From: Climacium dendroides
Taxonomy: Eukaryota; Streptophyta; Bryopsida; Hypnales; Climaciaceae
Direction: 5' to 3'
DNA length: 64,000 nucleotides
NCBI GenBank assembly: GCA_950106755.1
Contig: OX467086.1
Location: 10,868,001 to 10,932,000, forward strand
Shown in pieces: positions 21,225 to 35,214 of the stretch; the stretch's first letter is position 1; each line of letters starts with the position of its first letter. The position numbers and the translations under genes are program-made. The notes below the pieces were generated by a model, which worked only from the letters and a program-made list of their open reading frames with translations, was not told the origin of the DNA and ran no database searches.

Positions 21225-23712
21225 TTACACCAATGAAGTAGGAGAAGGTGCAACTAAAGTACCCTCGACAAAGCTATGTGAGAACTCCAATGTATGATAA
21301 ATTCCACGAGGCTTGGTAGATGGCAATGATGGCATTAGTATCGTCGTGATGGGTGATACATTTCCTATGTCTCGAATTTGCCGCAATAGTGTATTTATTT
21401 CTTCCATAGAAGGTCGAGCCTTGGGATTGGGAAGGCAACAAAAGAGTCCCAATTGAAGCAAACTCACAATTATTGCTGTTTTGATTTCCAAGTTCATATC
21501 TTCGACTATGGATCTTGGGGCAATGTTACAACTCAAATGTTCAAACTCGTTTGATGGTTGAAAAGTCTCAAGCATTCTTGGATCTGCCATACTAAAGAGT
21601 GACCCACCTTCATAAGCTCTCCAAACCATGAATAATAATACAAGGTCCTCAGGTTCCACGGTTTGCAAATCCAAGGGGTGTCTTCCACACACCACTTCCA
21701 ACACCAAGATGCCAAAACTATAAACATCTGATTCCTTTGAGGCTTTGCCTGTGTATGGCAACTCAGGAGCCATGTAGCCAAATGTGCCTGCTGCCAAAGT
21801 GGTTTTTTCCAATTTGTGGTGGTCCATCAAACGAGCAAGTCCAAAATCTCCAATATAGGCATTGAAATCCGCATCCAATAACACATTACTAGATTTGATG
21901 TCGCGATGCAAAATACAATTCAAGCAATCTTCATGCAAGTATTTTAGAGCTGCACCTATCCCTTCAAGAATGGAATGCCGCATTTTCAATGATAGAACCT
22001 GTTTTCTATCATTTTTGTGAAGCCAATCATTGAGAGTTCCATTGGACAAGTATTCATACACCAATAACAATTTGCCTTTCTCTTGACACCATCCTAGTAG
22101 TTTTACCACATTTCGATGTCGAATTTGGCCTAAACTTCCCACTTCAGCATGAAAAAGGGATTCAGCATGTGTGGATCTTGACATATTGATTTGTTTCACA
22201 GCAACCAAAACATTGCCACCTGAAGCAAACGTGGATTTCAACAACATCAAGTTAAATTTGAATTTTTTTCCAATTGAATAGAAACATCTTACAAAGATTG
22301 TGTACAAAGAAGTAACATGACTACATAAGTTATGAATGCGATTCATGTACATGCCTATATGTTCTATTTGGAAAAAGCTTTTGTTGTTGTCTAGGACTAT
22401 TGTTCAATGTAAGTTTCAAAACACTGTCATAAAACACATGCGCAGGATTTGCAGGAGTCCAGGAGTCCAAGAATCCACACATGGTTGACAACTTAGCGTC
22501 CACCCCACCACAAATCATCGTTGATGTCCAAAATTCCCTACAAAGTCTACTTGAAAACCACTCTGAGGTCTCACCTTCCAGAGAGCCTCTGTAAACAACT
22601 CCTGATCCGCCACGTCCGAGCACAATTCTTTCATCAAAGTTGTCGGTTGCCTTGCAGAGCTCATTGTACGAGAAGACACGTGGTACTGTGGAATAACTCA
22701 AAGCAGTGTAACTGGTGGATGGCGATGTAAATGAAAAGACGGACCAGAGAATCAGCAAGGCAGCAAGCGTTCCAAATAGGACTCCTGAAGTAACACCAAC
22801 CCACACTTTTGACTTCAAATACTGAAGCACCAGTTGGAACTCTGACTCTGATATCCCGGTGCTGACGAAGTTCCAGGACAAGAGCTCATGCTCTTCCAAA
22901 TGGTTGACATCTGAGCCTCCACAGAACGAGATCATCACCTCATCTCCGATCCATCTCGGAAATATGTAATTGGAAATGAGCAACAGAGGCTGGACGGGCT
23001 TGGGATTTGATCCGTTGGATATTCTGACTTCCAGAGTCTGGGATGAGCTAGTGAAATCAATCCAAGCAGTGAAAACTCTCCCATCGGAGAAATACGAGCA
23101 ATGCGTGTCATTACCACAAAGGTTGTGAGTGTATGCGTCGATGTCATATTCATATTCATGGTTTTTGGAAACCCTGACGAAGTTATTGCTGGGCTCACTG
23201 TCGCGATTTGGATTGTAATCTGTGTCAAATTCAATTGAAAAGATTAAAGATCTCACTCGAACGTTTTGATTTCGAGGTATCATGCATGCACCGAACTGTC
23301 CAAATTTGGAGAACACATCGTGCATTGAAGCCCTGGGTATGTTCTGGGTCATGGCAAAAACGAATCCGCTCCCGTCCAAGATGTTGCTCATGTTATCCCA
23401 AGGCACGCCGTGCGTGGTGAATGTGAAGGAGAAAGAGGAGCTGAAGGAAGCCACTCTCCCAGTTGCTACATCTTGAATGTGAACCTTTTTCCCATACATC
23501 AGCACTCCACAAGACCCTCTGGAAGCTAGCGTCCTGGCACCTGCGTTCATGATGTAGGAACGGTTGTCGGGATCGTACACAACGTCTCCAAATGTGGAAA
23601 AATCGTCATGAGGCGAGAAGTTGGGGAAGGTCATTAGCGTGTTTGCAGTTGCAATCGGGTTATGGAACACAAACAGGACGATGAGAATTAGAACAGCCGT
23701 TGTGGACAACAT
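21225..23712 (-). CDS. L-type lectin-domain receptor-like kinase
   Basis: Two exons, 23712-22575 and 22219-21225, joined across a 355-bp intron (donor GAAG|GTGAGA, acceptor TTCAG|GTGGC, split Gly codon) give 710 residues. Order: signal peptide (1-24), legume-lectin domain (about 28-285; SGFVFAMTQ, IEFDTDYNP), one membrane helix (about 303-327), then a Ser/Thr kinase. Kinase landmarks: glycine loop GRGGSG (366-371), Lys388, HRD (484-486), DFG (504-506), AGTFGYMAPE and SDVYSFG. All catalytic residues are present, so it looks active and of the RD type. Such proteins sit in the plasma membrane and sense extracellular ligands or cell-wall state; the ligand here is unknown. The ATG at 23712 was chosen because upstream in-frame codons are not ATG and the signal peptide follows at once. 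The intron falls just inside the kinase domain, between the glycine loop and the catalytic lysine; many angiosperm relatives are intronless. Confidence 0.93.
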
Positions 23713-24229
23713 TGAATCAGCAACAATTTGCAATTGTTATGAATGATCTCAATGTTCCTCCCACGACACCCCCAGGGCCTCCGCTCTCAGGACCACGGTA
23801 AGGTGATTATTTTTTTGGTTCCCGGATTGCCATCCAATACCGGTTTACAGTCTAACCAAACAGAGAACTTCCTGTCACTAATTCTCTCTCTCTCTCTCTC
23901 TGCCGCTAACGATAATTATTTTCCCTGATCCCCCCTTCCGAGAACAAAAGCTAGGATCTGGGAAACGTTTGATATTCCCGTAGAGAAACAAGCCAGAACA
24001 CATGCACTTGAGTTCGCAGTCCGTAACCCCCACACACACCCTGCAAGACCGCCTACCGGAAGTGGGAGCGGCAAGGACACGCACAACGTTCCCAACCCAT
24101 CCCCAATAGCAGGATTCCCTCGACCTTCGCACCTCTGAAGGCGCAAATCCAGTTACTGACGTCCCCGAAGACGAAGAGGACTCATCATGCCCACTTCAAC
24201 CGGCGATTTCCTTTTGCAATTATAGGAGC
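23713..24229. promoter_or_regulatory. Upstream region of the receptor kinase with (CT)n tract
   Basis: Includes a pure CT run at about 23880-23900, which on the gene strand is a GA-rich tract of the kind common near plant promoters. No TATA box was assigned. No other gene is seen. Confidence 0.4.
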
Positions 24230-24480
24230 TCTACGTACTTGTTGGCTGCTTCACTGTTGCCCTCAACTCTGAAAGCAATGCCAATCTGATCTCTGTTCTA
24301 CGTTTGAAGTATCGAGATCGAACCTTGCATTCTAATGCAATCAAGTTCCTCCACAATGATATTACTTGCGAGGGTGGCAACCTCATGACCAAGTTGGTGG
24401 TGAACTGCGGCTGGGAGCATCCATGTGGCCACGTTGTGCGAGCCGGCAATGTGGACAGTTCCACCTTATATGCTTAGAGC
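24230..24480 (+). other. Unrecognised open segment, possible exon relic
   Basis: Plus-strand reading from about 24230 is open to a TAG at about 24476 (ending ...GNVDSSTLYA) and is preceded by TTGCAATTATAG, an acceptor-like string. Composition is closer to coding than the flanks. No family was recognised. A decayed repeat of its 3' part (GGCCACGTYGK..GTG..GCCGGCAAYKTGGACAGT) lies at 24612-24660. It could be an old exon or a repeat-derived frame. Confidence 0.3.
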
Positions 24481-26378
24481 CAATTGAAAGGCATCATAGC
24501 ATGGGGAGTCAATTTTCCTGTCTCTAATGTAGAGATCTATATGTAAAAATTAATTGCCTATAATTTTATGAATATTGAATACCTTAGCTCGAGTTCACCT
24601 ATGACAATATACGTGGCCACGTCGGTTGTGTGGGCCGGCAACTTGGACAGTACTACCGTGTAAGGTAGAATGCTCATAAAGCGACCCTTGAAGGGCTGGT
24701 TGGCCATTTTGATGGGCTCCAGATTTAGTAAAGTATTTTTCCTTATTTTTCAATAGAAGAGAAGTTGATGCAAAATCTAACACAAGTGGTTTCATATTTT
24801 TCGGAGCATTTATGAATTACTTATGAATTTTCAAAGAATTCTACAATAGGCATCTATTCATGATCATAGGCCTTGCAAAATCCACACATGTGCATTCTGA
24901 AAAAAGATATGGCTTGACAAAAACAAAAATTGTGGCATGCAAAAAGTAACACACAAGGTTCCTAAATGCGACCATTACTAATCTTAAATGGATCTTATAT
25001 TCTTTTTGCATTTGTAAAAAGGCAATTAGGCAACCAATTCTCATTTAGAAAAATTAAGTAAACACACCATGGCTTTGAAATGAACCCACCCTAGTTCTAA
25101 TTCCATTCATTGCTGAAGTATGAACCAATATCAAGCAAATCTTATTATGCTTCTACATTATGGGTAGTCTATTTTGGAACCTCTTATTATCCATTTTAGA
25201 CCTTCTTGTAGGGATTATTTGAAGAAGGGAGTCGCAATAAGAGACCACTATTATATGCATTAGAAGTAGTTTGGACTCATCAAAAGACCTTTGGAAGGCA
25301 ACAACGATCAACTTGTAGTACAACATAGTTCAGAGTGCCTCGTTATTACCAAGGGTGACAATACTCCAACTACATGTGAAATATAGTAGCTAGATGTAGC
25401 CAATTAGCAATAGTTTTTACTTTTCTCACATGCATGTTGAAATTCATTATCACTGCTGTTTAAAATTGTTAGTGGGATAAAATAATCCAAATATTGGAAG
25501 CAAACTACATAAAAGTGATAGTTGCATTTCCATAAAAATATCTTCGGCTTCTTGGGAATGTGTAATTTAATTTCACTTAGATTTATTTTTTATGGTAGAA
25601 ATGATGTTCATGTCAACACCAATAGAGACCAATGCTAGTGAGATCTATTAAATCCATTAGAGTTGCATAAAAAATGAAAGTCAAGGTTAAACAAAGCATG
25701 TGGCCATACGTAGTAGTCCTCAAAGATGCCCACCTTGCTTCTTAATCAATGTTTTGGTATGATGTAAATGTCAAGGCTAGAAATTAGCATACAAAATTCA
25801 TAACTTGAATCTACTATGTACAAAACTCTTTTACACCTTGCATGACTATGATGCCATTGAGAAGAACAAAACATTTCAAAACATCGATAAATTCATCAAT
25901 AAATTGTTTCAATTAAGACACGATGGTTTTAATTGTAATTTTTTATATTCGTTTTCATTGAAAACTTTTGATACAAAAGTGACCATTTTTTTATGGCTAG
26001 GCTCAAAATACAACAATGGAAAATTTCATTGAAATGGCGGTATTCCATGTGCTAGATTTAGACTACTTAGTTTGAACCATAAAAGTGTCATCTAGAATAA
26101 GTATGAATTTCAAAAACCTAGTACTAATATAGATTTTAGACCTTGCAATCTAAGTTGTGAAAGTAACATCTAAGACAAATGTAGATTTCAAAAGTTGAAA
26201 ATTAGTTGAAGACTATAATCAATTTACAAATTAGGCTTGACTTCATTGAGTTGCCTAAGTCAACAGGTTGAATACTAGATGTGATCAAGATCATTGCCAC
26301 GAAATAGCTTTACATCACATCAAACTAATTATTGCATTCTATCCTAGAATCAAGGTGTCAATGCAAAGGGAAAAAATC
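24481..26378. other. AT-rich intergenic DNA
   Basis: No gene seen. At about 26015-26190 a copy of the foldback family seen at 6.2-7.4 kb is recognisable (AATTTCATTGAAATGGCGGTATTCCATG, then AAAAGTGTCATCTAGAAT). Confidence 0.5.
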
Positions 26379-26634
26379 TTAACCTCTAAAAGTCCAAAGC
26401 ATTAGAGAAAATATGAGCCCTTAACTAGGCCACTATAGAGTGACAATTTAGTCTATTCTTTGAGGTTTAAAAAGCTTATAAAATATGTCACATGTGTACA
26501 ATCAGAGTGTGTGGATTTCAGCAAATGCAGTTGAATTTTCATTCTGACAGATTCTGAACAATATTTAAAATACATTAGGACAAAAGAGTACAGATAGTTG
26601 AATACAAGGTTAATTAAAAAATTACACATGTTAT

Positions 26635-27012
26635 GTTGAATTAAGCTAAATTTAGCCAAATTAAATGGCTTTTGAAGCTAGTTGTTAAAGCCAAAGGCAA
26701 TTGCCTTTGGCTTTGGCAACTAGCTTCAAAAGTTACTTACTTAATTTTGAGTGTTTGAACAAGAGGAGATAAGTTATTTTTTATACAAGTGGGGTAGTGT
26801 TGGGTGCAACTATCTATATGGAATATGTAAATTAAGAGGAATAAGAATTCAACCGGATATTCCACATAGATAGTTATATAAAAAATGGGTCATCTTCTCT
26901 ATCAACACACAAAATTGAGTGAGTGACTTTTGAAGCAAGTTACCATTGGCTTTAGCAACTAGCTTCAAAAGCTATTTAATGTGGCTAAATTTAATTAAAT
27001 TTAGCTTAATTT
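26635..27012. repeat. Foldback unit, short copy, with 64-bp palindrome
   Basis: AATTAAGCTAAATTTAGCC at the left is mirrored by TTAATTAAATTTAGCTTAATT at the right. Embedded at 26669-26732 is a 64-bp palindrome centred on 26700/26701 (CCAAAGGCAATTGCCTTTGG at its core, arms CTTTTGAAGCTAGTTG) with two mismatched pairs. Compared with the full copy at 28119-28935 the middle of the stem is missing. Confidence 0.8.
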
Positions 27013-27655
27013 GACAAGGTCCTTAAAAATAAGGGCTAAGATGTATTAATATACTATAAATTATAATTATAGAATACTTTGTCCTTGACTTTTGAACCAC
27101 TGACAATCACTTAACATTGCAATTCAAGGTGAACAACAATAAGGAAAAAAATTCAGTAACCAAAATAAAATGCTTACTGTAGGATCCTTTGAGGGCTATA
27201 GAGTGGCCCTTGAGAGGGCTACTTTTTTCTTTAATGAAGTTCGGACAAAACACAAATGTGTTATAAAATATAATTTCTATAACTTTTTTGAAGTTTATAT
27301 CAAAAAAGATGATGTGAAGCATGAAAAGTAGAAATTATCTATTTAGTCAAAATTATAAAATTATTTTTTGTTTTCCTCAAATAAATTTTGAAGGTATAAC
27401 TTCAAAAATGCACTCAAAATACAATTTTATCTTTAGCATTAGAATTTTTTTATTGATCAAAATTGTGGTTTCTATTGATTTGTAAAAAAAATACATAAGA
27501 TCTAATAATGAGAACACTAACATTTTCACCAAATAGTAAGATTTTCACATTAAGCCAATTCTAAATACTTGTTGTTTTTCTTATCATTTTTATTTGACCG
27601 TAGCAATTTTAGTTAGTTGGTTTTGAATAAAAATATTGAAAGATAGTCTAATCTT

Positions 27656-27707
27656 TAAAAAATAAAAAATAAATAAAAAATAAATAAAAAATAAAAAATA
27701 AATAAAT
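27656..27707. repeat. A/T microsatellite (AAAATAAAT-type)
   Basis: A run of alternating AAAAAT and AAAT units about 50 bases long. Confidence 0.9.
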
Positions 27708-28036
27708 TGCCTGAAAATGCTACTTCAAGTCGACCAACGATCAAAAAATGGTCATTTGAATGCTTAGGGGTTAAGAATGCAGATATATGAACATAGGTTC
27801 CAACTTTCATCCATTATTCCATTTGCACCCCTATCCCAAGTATATATTTAATGTATCCCTACCTATATACAACCTCACGACCTACATAGAGGCAATAGAA
27901 CATATTAGAGAAAAAAATGGGCTTGAAAAGGGCTGCTTGGCAATGACATTTTTAGCAATTTACATGTCATTTTTTATCCTATTCCCAATGGCTAATACAA
28001 AGTTCATTTGATTTGACTTTTGCAAAAGTTATCAGA

Positions 28037-29175
28037 CCGGGGTATTTAAAATATATTAGGGCAAAAGAATACAGGTAGTTGAATACAAGGTTAATTAAAA
28101 ACATATATATGTTATGTTGAATTAAGCTAAATTTAGCCAAACTAAGTGGCTATTGAAACTAGTTTCAAAGTCAATTAGCTTTAGAAGTCATTTACTTAAT
28201 TTTGAGTGTTTGAATAGAAGAAGATGAGTTTTTCTTTATATAAGTGAGGTAGTGGTGAGTGCAACTATTTATATGGGATATGTAAATTAGAAGGAATAAG
28301 AATTTAACCACTCATATTTAAAGCAAATGCAGGAATTGTGTTAAAATTCAGATTTTAAACCTCATTTAGGTATAATAAAATATTTTTTTTCAAAAAACAT
28401 TGAACTAACAAAAATTGAAGGATCAAACTAAGTTTCATTTTAAAAAATCTGTTTGAAATTTCAAGCCTTTATTCTTTAATAAAATGTTATGAACAAATTT
28501 CAAAGAGGGATTGGAAGGGACCTTTTTTTTTACATTTAGAAACACTCTCTTTGAAATTTATCCATAACTTTTTAGTAAAGACTTGAAATCATAAACAGAT
28601 TTTTGGAAATGAAATTCAATTTGATTTCCCACTTTCTTCTAGTTCAAAGTTTGTTGAAAAAAATTATATAACTATGTTTAAATGAAGTTTAAATTTTAAT
28701 ATAATTTTTGCATTTGTCTTAAATATGAGCGATTAAATTCTTATTTCTCTTAATTTCCATATCCCACATGAATAGTTGCACCTACCACTATCCCATTTGT
28801 ATAAAAAGTGGCTCATTTCCTTCACCAACACACAAAATTGAATGAGTAACTTTTGAAACAAGTTGTCATTGGCTTTAGCAACTAACTTCAAAAGTCACTT
28901 AATGTCGCTAAATTTAATTAAATTTAACTTAATTTGATAAGGCCCTTAAAAATAAGGGCTAAGATGCATTAGTATACCATAAATTGTGATTTTAGAATAC
29001 TTTGTTGTTGGCTTTTGTGCCATTAATAGTCATCTGACATTGCGATTCAAGGTGAACAACGATAGGAAAAAAAAATTCAATAATCAAAATCAAAATACTT
29101 ACTATGAGGTCCTTCACTCCTTTGAGGATTGTAGAATAGCCCTCTTGAGGCCCGTTTTTTTCTTTAATGTGTAAT
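28037..29175. repeat. Second copy of a ~1-kb duplicated segment
   Basis: From TATTTAAAATATATTAGG to TTTTTTTCTTTAATG this segment is collinear with about 26563-27237 (roughly 80-85% identity by eye), including the flanks GTTGAATACAAGGTTAATTA and AAAAATAAGGGCTAAGATG. The duplicated unit carries a foldback element in each copy. Confidence 0.7.
28119..28935. repeat. Full-length foldback element, ~0.82 kb
   Basis: The two halves are reverse complements almost throughout, meeting near 28530: outer AATTAAGCTAAATTTAGCC / AATTTAATTAAATTTAACTT, then CACACAAAATTGAATGAGT, GGTGCAACTATT, and the inner TTTCAAGCCTTTATTCTTTA / TAGTAAAGACTTGAAAT. There is no unpaired internal gene. This is a near-complete palindrome that would form a stem of about 400 bp. 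Confidence 0.8.
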
Positions 29176-30444
29176 GTCAATTTTGTTAAATTGACAATAT
29201 TTCATGAAACAAAATTGTAACATACTTTTCATCTAGAACAAATATATATATATATATATTTCAATTTCAAAAGTCAAAACATATGTTGTAAAAGGTGACA
29301 AAGTAATGGAACACCGCGAATTTAACAAAATTGACTTTTAGGAACAATATTTAATTTCCTTTACCTGCAAACATGACCTCGGTAGTACATACTGATCACC
29401 TCCATATGTAGTCATAGCCTGTCGACATTGGCACTTTTTTAACTTTCAAGGTGGCCTCCGCCTGAAACCGAATCTGCACCAATGCAAGTTTTTAGAGCTT
29501 TGAGCATTTGAATGTGACAGTTACGGTGCTCTAAATCACGCCCCCAAATCGAAAGTGATGTTCCAGATCAGGACAAGGGAGTGAAGGGACTAAAGCAGTC
29601 GTACGGTATGTTTCCGAAACATGCCAATTAATTTGATATCTTGGTTTCTGGCAGAAGGAATCTGAAGTGCCACAACCTGTAAGAGAAATGATATGCCCAC
29701 ATAGATATATACTGGACACAACAAAACACGAAAAATGTTCCAATTTCTAAATGAAAGTAACAATTCATTATTCATGTTACTCATTGAAATTGTTGGATGT
29801 GTGTTTTTGGGTGGACATGGCCATTGCACGCAAAGCAATCGAATTCACGGTGCCTGATGTGCCATGATGTGCCTGAATGTTAATTTCATGTTCACAGATC
29901 AAGGCATCATCACAGCTAGTACTTTACGCATCCCTCCAGGTAAACCCAGCCTGCGTAAAGTACAAAGGAGTCTCCTGGGATAGAACTGATTGTCAAGGCC
30001 GTGCATGTTAGATGCAAAGCTTGCCGAATACAGAGAAATTATTATCAGTAAACATCCTTGGACAACTGGGCGCTGTTGAGTGATGCATGACTTCATCCAT
30101 CATGACGGAGAGGATTTACAAGAACAAAATTCCTCTCCTGCAATCCTTATTCTGTACTGAGTTTTAAATGGAATACTTCTTAGTTTATTGATGGACTGTA
30201 AGCTGGCCAGACATCGACTGAGTCGATACGTACAAGGTTGGAACAGGCCAGCAAGGTTGCGAAATGGGTTTGACTCTGTTGCGATCTCCGTCAATTACCT
30301 GTCTTACACGCGAGCGCGGGGCCTAATCTGGGCATCAATCATTCACGGAATAATATCTCCGAAACTGCATTTGAGTTGAGCGCGCATTTCTGTCTTTACT
30401 TCCGTACCAGAGACTCAATTTGTCACACTCACACGAGCCCTGGG
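29176..30444. other. Intergenic and upstream region of the peroxidase gene
   Basis: (TA)n lies at about 29240-29260. From about 29400 the composition becomes less AT-rich. No gene is recognised; the short frames at 29531-29838 show no motif. A hairpin lies at 29919-29963. Confidence 0.45.
29919..29963. repeat. Perfect 12-bp hairpin
   Basis: GTACTTTACGCA and TGCGTAAAGTAC are separated by 21 bases. The stem is perfect. Too short for a typical plant miRNA precursor. Confidence 0.8.
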
Positions 30445-30451
30445 TATATAT
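30445..30451 (+). promoter_or_regulatory. Putative TATA box of the peroxidase gene
   Basis: TATATAT in the context GGGTATATATGGATGC, followed about 30 bases later by a CACTCACTCACTC tract where transcription would start. That would give a 5' untranslated region of about 400 bases before the ATG at 30889. Confidence 0.6.
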
Positions 30452-30888
30452 GGATGCAACTGAGGGAGGTCCCAGATATCGACACTAGCGCCAGCACACT
30501 CACTCACTCACCCATATTTCAGCTCTCTCTCACTTGTCCATTCAGCTCAGCTTAGATCTGTGAATCGATCTGCAGCAGGCAGCAGCAAGAAGTGCAACTG
30601 TCGATCAACGTGCAGGAGCTAGGCTGGGCACCAGGCGCTGGGCAGCTGCCCTGTGATGGAGAATTCGAAATTCCACGATCCCGCTTGCTGACTGCAGAGC
30701 CTGGAGTTACTCTCGCAAGCATTCAAGCTTCCCCGATCAGTTGGAGGGTCAGGATCGAATTTTCACTGAATCCAGGCAGCTGCTACTTGGTGGTACCAGT
30801 GTACGCCGGGAGCGGCCACAGGCAGTTGGAGTGCTGGACAGTTTCTGAATAGCATTAATTTCTCTTCGGTAGCTTGAAGTTAGAGAGA

Positions 30889-33122
<2,234 letters not shown>

Positions 33123-33830
33123 AGAAGCAAATATACGGAAGCCGCCAGGCCAGCTATTTGATACACATTGCTTATGTTTGAGTGCCGCCTGCAATTGCAG
33201 TGCATGCCGGATGAATTCGATCATATTGATATATAGGGGATTAGTTGGTGAATAATGCAGAGAAGAGGAGATCGAATCTCTTCATGCATGCAATGGGAAT
33301 AATTCTTGGTGTAAAATTATATAGAGCTGAATTTTCGGTTTAGGGTGATTCGGCACACGTCTTTAGCTGGTGAAACAGACAGTAGTACCAATCTAGCTTT
33401 TGCACAGCTAATTCACTATGTGGGGTACCAACTCACAGAGTAGCAGTGAATTTGTTCAAGAGCAAGCTAATTGTCGTGCTAACTCATTTGTGTGCTAGGT
33501 TGTCTGATAATGTTCGTAGCCCAACATGTGCCAGGCAATGAATCGAATAAAATAATGCCAACTGTCTAGTATTATTCTACTAGAACTTGAAGAATTCCGC
33601 AACATTTTCAGCAATTTCTTGAGCTACATACGACTTTTAAAAACATGCTTCATAAGCAAACATGCTAACTTTTTCAGGATATATGATTCAAAACGTTGTT
33701 CACCTTTATGTAGAAACGTTGAATATCGACTTTGGAATCACGTTTCAGTGTTACCCAGCAACGTTCAGACGTTGCTGAAAAAAGTCGTTGAAGGAGGTGA
33801 ACTCTACTCCTTAGTATGGTAGTACCGCGA
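33123..33830. other. 3' flank of the peroxidase gene
   Basis: 3' untranslated region and spacer; no feature recognised beyond short repeats of AAACGTT/AACGTTG around 33690-33790. Confidence 0.5.
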
Positions 33831-33854
33831 GTACGTTACAAATTATTTTACCGA

Positions 33855-35125
33855 CAGCGCTGGATTGGAGCTGAGAGCCAGGCTCCATTGTCCCCCGGAG
33901 GTCCAGAGCCTGGACGGGGGCCCGGACCTCCGCATGGGACGCTGCTTTTGGGGAAATCGGTTTTACCATCTGCTTGCCAGCAACCAAGTTCTTGTAGGGA
34001 CCCCTCTTTGAAAGGTTCCCCTCTTTTTTTAATTTAAATATGATTTAAAAATGGAATATAATTTTAAAATGGAAAATGTTTTAAAAATTATTTTAAAATA
34101 GAAATTATTTTCTAAATGATTTGAAAATGATTTGAAAATGAAAAATGATTTAGAAATTATCCCTTGAGATTATTGAATATTATTGGGATTATTTGTTTTT
34201 AGAAATGAACTACTTATACAATCAAAGAAATCCATATCAAAATTTGAATTTAAGGTTTCGTAAATAATAATTACATTATGCACAAAATCCTAGTCCACAA
34301 CAAATATTTTTTTCACTCACGTGAAGGGCCTTGTGCAAGAGATTGCCCAACCAAGTTCTTTTACCGGCCCCTCTTTGAAAGGCTGCCCCTCTTTGATTCA
34401 GCTTCCCATCAGGAATTCAGTTATTTTTTTAAAATTAAAAAACATCTTTGGAAAATAGTCTGTAGTATGAATCCAATGGGGGTACTTTTATCAAATTCCG
34501 AGCTAAAGAACACCTTGTGGAATTTTTCAAAGTTAAGTGTAATTTACAACTTATTTTTCTAGGTTAATTGTGTACTTTAGGTGTAATTATTAACTTTGCA
34601 TAAATGGTATGGACAAAGTTATGGAGAAAAAGCAAATTAAGTTACAATGGAAACACATTACAAAATTAGCCCTTGAGATTATTGAATACTGTTGAGATTA
34701 TTTGTTCTTAAAAATTTTAGTGTCAAAGGCAGATTATGAAGCGTCCAGCAAGAACAATGTTCAGACGTATGGCAAAACAGGTGATTGAAGAATTTGACAA
34801 GGTTTATTACTTTGGCACAAACTTATTGCAGCCAAGTCACAAATTCACTAGGGAGTAATTTGTCTCGAATTCACTACAGGGAATAATTTGTCTACAATTC
34901 ACTACAGGGAGTAAACGACTTTGTTTGCATTCTCAAAAAAGGGGTCCGGCTCGCCCTCCAGGCCCTCCGGTCCCTGCAATTCCGAATTGCAAGGACTGGA
35001 GCCTGGAGGCCGGGCCGGACCTCCAGACCGGACCCTCAGCTGAATGGAGCCCCCCTGGACCTCCGGAACCTGGAGGTCCGGAAGCCCAATGGCCCGGCTC
35101 TGAGAGAGCTGCTTGCGGGCTGCAT
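33855..35125. repeat. GC-rich palindromic blocks bracketing AT-rich direct repeats
   Basis: Two GC-rich blocks, about 33855-33940 and 34943-35110, are built from GGACCTCC/GGAGGTCC and GCCTGGAGG/CCTCCAGGC words and are partly reverse complements (GAGCCAGGCTCCATTG versus AATGGAGCCCCCCTGG). Between them, ACCAAGTTCTTKTA..CCCCTCTTTGAAAGG occurs at about 33982 and 34350, and CCCTTGAGATTATTGAATA..TTGRGATTATTTGTT at about 34159 and 34671. The reading frames look collagen-like (PPGPP) only because of the repeat words. Probably a transposon with GC-rich ends. Confidence 0.55.
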
Positions 35126-35214
35126 TCTCCGGAAAACTAGCACTGCTGATTGGAGTAAATGTCATTGTGTTTTGCACCCGATCTCGTGGCCAGGTTGCCA
35201 TATATTGAGATATG

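Larger units (their letters stand above)
26383..27770. mobile_element. Candidate TTAA-flanked element, 1388 bp
   Basis: TTAA at 26379-26382 is followed by CCTCTAAAAGTCCAAAG; the right end is GCTTAGGGG with TTAA at 27771-27774. The termini fit the TTAA-CCCCTAAAG family. Inside lies the shorter copy of the foldback unit (26635-27012) and an A/T microsatellite. The assignment is weaker than for the 17861 element because the interior does not align with it. Confidence 0.45.

Noticed and set aside
30592..30852. Upstream open frame in the peroxidase leader
   Set aside because: It begins with GTG rather than ATG and has no motif; it is most likely untranslated leader.
34925..35140. Collagen-like PPGPP reading frame
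   Set aside because: The pattern comes from repeated GGACCTCCGG words in a palindromic repeat, is not maintained and starts without context.
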